Shown: one piece after another, positions 5,274 through 6,635 of the stretch | Position numbering within the stretch: position 1 is the first letter of the stretch | Layout of the letters: every line of letters starts with the position of its first letter | NCBI GenBank assembly: GCA_938091275.1 | Contig: CALKMY010000116.1 | Coordinates: 1-6,635 of the forward strand | Direction of reading: 5' to 3' | DNA from: Candidatus Nanopelagicales bacterium | GTDB taxonomy: Bacteria > Actinomycetota > Actinomycetes > S36-B12 | Length of the DNA stretch: 6,635 nt | Program-made: the position numbers and the translations under genes | Notes under the pieces: model-generated | The model's database searches: none | Told to the model about the DNA's origin: nothing | The model's input: the letters and a program-made list of their open reading frames with translations, nothing else

Positions 5274-6332
5274 ATGAGCGGGAGTGCGATAGCGACGATT
5301 ACCACGCAGGTCGTGGCGTCGATTCCCAGTCCCGACCAGGGCACGTGGTACTTGGGTCCGATACCGCTACGCGCCTATGCGCTCGCGATCATCGCCGGCA
5401 TCGTCGTTGCCATTTGGCTCGGTAATCGCCGCTACGTCGCTCGCGGCGGTGAGCCAGGCCTGATCACTGATATCGCACTGTGGGCGGTGCCCTTCGGCAT
5501 CATCGGCGGCCGTCTCTATCACGTTGCCAGTGACTGGCAGATCTACTTCGGCACCGACGGCCGGGGAGTAGCTGCGGCTTTTCGCATCTGGGATGGAGGC
5601 TTGGGAATCTGGGGCGCCGTTGCTCTCGGTGCGTTGGGTGCGTGGATCGGTGCTCGACGGCGACACGTCGCTCTACCTCCGATCGCAGACGCGATCGCTC
5701 CCGGCATCGCGCTGGCCCAGGCAATCGGTCGATGGGGCAACTGGTTCAACCAGGAACTGTTCGGGCAACCAACAACGCTGCCCTGGGGGCTGGAGATCGC
5801 GCCGGAAAACCGGCCGGTGGGCTATGAGGCCTTCGAGACTTTCCACCCCACGTTCTTGTATGAGTCGCTCTGGCTGGTTGGCGTGGCCGTGGTTGTCATC
5901 TGGGCGGATCGCCGGTTCACGATGGGCCACGGGCGCGTCTTCGCCCTGTACGTGCTGCTGTACACGGTCGGCCGGGCCTGGATCGAAACCTTGAGAATCG
6001 ACCCGGTCAACACCGTGGCCGGGCTGCGGTTGAACGTGTGGACGTCGGTCATCGTGGGGATCGGCGCCGCCGTGTATCTGGTGCTGTCGGCGAGATCCCG
6101 GCCGGGGCGAGAGGACCTCAGCGCGGCGTCGAGCGATGCGACCGACTCGGACGACCAGAACGACCAGAACGACCAGAACGACGAGAACCACGGAGAAGCC
6201 CGCGTCTCCCATGACTCCGATGACTCTGACGATCAGGCTCCCGTGAGTGAAATGTCACAAATGCAGGAAAAATCGGAAAAGTCGGACACTGCGGAGCCTG
6301 GTCCAGACGACACTGCGACGACAACCCCATAG
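5274..6332 (+). CDS. lgt: Phosphatidylglycerol-prolipoprotein diacylglyceryl transferase
   Basis: This membrane enzyme moves diacylglycerol from phosphatidylglycerol onto the lipobox cysteine of prolipoproteins, the first step of lipoprotein maturation. The 352-residue product starts with VASIPSPDQGTWYLGP, typical of actinobacterial Lgt, followed by about seven membrane helices. The family signature GRWGNWFNQELFGQPT (152-167) is intact, as are IIGGRLYHV (76-84), IWDGGLGIWG (105-114), HPTFLYES (191-198) and GRAWIETLRID (233-243). The core ends near residue 275. The remaining 77 residues or so are a hydrophilic, strongly acidic low-complexity tail with a DQN repeat; long variable tails are known in this phylum's Lgt. 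ATG 5274 has only a weak GGA (5268-5270) ahead, and an internal GTG at 5313 would also keep the core. It lies 16 bases after the DsbA-like gene, so coupling is likely. Both handle secreted proteins. Confidence 0.96.
   Translation: MSGSAIATITTQVVASIPSPDQGTWYLGPIPLRAYALAIIAGIVVAIWLGNRRYVARGGEPGLITDIALWAVPFGIIGGRLYHVASDWQIYFGTDGRGVAAAFRIWDGGLGIWGAVALGALGAWIGARRRHVALPPIADAIAPGIALAQAIGRWGNWFNQELFGQPTTLPWGLEIAPENRPVGYEAFETFHPTFLYESLWLVGVAVVVIWADRRFTMGHGRVFALYVLLYTVGRAWIETLRIDPVNTVAGLRLNVWTSVIVGIGAAVYLVLSARSRPGREDLSAASSDATDSDDQNDQNDQNDENHGEARVSHDSDDSDDQAPVSEMSQMQEKSEKSDTAEPGPDDTATTTP
6153..6188 (+). repeat. Four tandem 9-base units in the lgt tail
   Basis: Three identical GACCAGAAC units and one GACGAGAAC run in frame and encode DQN-DQN-DQN-DEN (residues 294-305). 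Being a multiple of three, gain or loss of units would change tail length without a frameshift. The three identical copies suggest recent slippage. Confidence 0.9.
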
Positions 6333-6361
6333 ACTCCTGGGCCCGGGCCAACGTCGTCCCG

Positions 6362-6416
6362 AACCGCCACACCACCACCTCCGCATCCGGCCGCTACTGC
6401 CGTGGGGCGGGCGGTT
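6362..6416 (+). other. Possible long hairpin between lgt and gltB
   Basis: AACCGCC (6362-6368) pairs perfectly with GGCGGTT (6410-6416). Inside an internal loop, CCAC (6372-6375) can pair with GTGG (6402-6405). Only TTT follows (6415-6417), so it is weak as an intrinsic terminator. It ends 27 bases before the gltB start and might instead be part of the gltB leader. The rest of the 111-base gap (6333-6443) holds a GC palindrome, GGCCCGGGCC (6340-6349), and no promoter I can defend. Confidence 0.3.
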
Positions 6417-6432
6417 TCATCAACCGACGACG

Positions 6433-6437
6433 AAGGA
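6433..6437 (+). promoter_or_regulatory. Ribosome binding site deciding the gltB start
   Basis: AAGGA abuts the first in-frame ATG (6438) with no spacer, but stands six bases before the second ATG (6444). Proper spacing makes 6444 the likely start, giving MSLLDGY instead of MPMSLLDGY. Confidence 0.65.
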
Positions 6438-6443
6438 ATGCCT

Positions 6444-6635
6444 ATGTCTCTCCTCGACGGATACGCCACCGCTCCGGCCCGGCAAGGCTTGTACGACCCG
6501 CAATTCGAGCGCGACGCCTGCGGTGTCGCATTGGTGGCGACCTTGAGCGGTGTCCCTTCTCGCGACGTCGTCAAGCAGGCACTGACGGCACTGGAGAATT
6601 TGGAACACCGGGGAGCGTCGGGAAGCGAGCCCGAC
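6444..6635 (+). CDS. gltB: Glutamate synthase large subunit, 3'-partial
   Basis: GltB (the alpha subunit of NADPH-GOGAT) releases ammonia from glutamine and uses it to turn 2-oxoglutarate into glutamate, with electrons from GltD. Only the first 64 of about 1,500 expected residues are present. They are the start of the class II (Ntn) glutaminase domain: FERDACGVALVA, in which C26 should become the N-terminal nucleophile once a short propeptide is removed, and ENLEHRGASGSEPD, the conserved NLEHRGA segment. The propeptide of about 25 residues is a normal length. The open reading frame continues to the edge, and gltD is expected downstream. The 111-base gap after lgt is wider than the other gaps here, so separate transcription is likely. 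Confidence 0.93.
   Translation, partial: MSLLDGYATAPARQGLYDPQFERDACGVALVATLSGVPSRDVVKQALTALENLEHRGASGSEPD

Noticed and set aside
5589..5603. Lgt lacks the FHGGL histidine (H103 in E. coli), having GIWGA instead
   Set aside because: As I recall, actinobacterial Lgt proteins commonly carry GIWG here, so it is a lineage trait and not a sign of an inactive enzyme.
5673..6212. Minus-strand frame with a VVLVVLVVL stretch that looks like a membrane helix
   Set aside because: The hydrophobic run is just the complement of the GACCAGAAC repeat in lgt. The rest shows no membrane protein pattern.
6330..6335. TAGACT as a -10 box for gltB
   Set aside because: It fits TANNNT, but no -35 is seen, it overlaps the lgt stop, and such hexamers are frequent by chance.
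6340..6349. GGCCCGGGCC palindrome as a terminator or operator
   Set aside because: There is no room for a loop, no T-run follows, and a GC-only palindrome is unremarkable in this base composition.

Overview
This window looks like a chromosomal segment of a GC-rich actinobacterium (Actinomycetota). Three things point there: high-GC codon usage with GTG starts, leaderless-type promoters, and a gene order I recognise from that phylum (DUF2752, trpC, trpB, trpA, DsbA-like protein, lgt, gltB). The genus cannot be fixed by reading. All genes lie on the + strand, and I see no mobile element, rRNA, tRNA or CRISPR array.

Layout. Bases 1-979 hold the C-terminal part of a membrane sensor histidine kinase whose N-terminus lies outside the window. 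Bases 1026-1484 encode a small three-helix DUF2752 membrane protein. Bases 1527-4383 are the compact trpCBA block: indole-3-glycerol-phosphate synthase, then tryptophan synthase beta and alpha. Both junctions are 4-base GTGA overlaps. After a 73-base leader come a membrane-anchored DsbA-like thioredoxin-fold protein (4457-5257) and, 16 bases later, the lipoprotein-maturation enzyme Lgt (5274-6332), which has a long acidic tail. A 111-base gap leads to the first 64 codons of gltB, the glutamate synthase large subunit, which runs off the right edge.

How the genes work together. TrpC, TrpB and TrpA catalyse the last steps from CdRP (1-(2-carboxyphenylamino)-1-deoxyribulose 5-phosphate) to tryptophan, and every catalytic residue I looked for is present. 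The early-pathway genes (trpE, trpG, trpD, trpF) are not here. DsbA-like and Lgt both act on exported proteins outside the cytoplasm. GltB makes glutamate.

The most interesting signals are regulatory. DUF2752 and trpC share the same start architecture: GGCGTAC containing a TANNNT -10-like box, 6 bases, then ATG. This predicts two separate leaderless transcripts, so trpCBA may be driven independently of what lies upstream. The DsbA-like gene has a possible promoter, a 6-bp hairpin and a 7-codon reading frame (MWSRTEM) that ends in a TAATG overlap with the main start. Nothing here amounts to a clearly new system. These leader features and the DUF2752 protein next to trpC are the parts to follow up.
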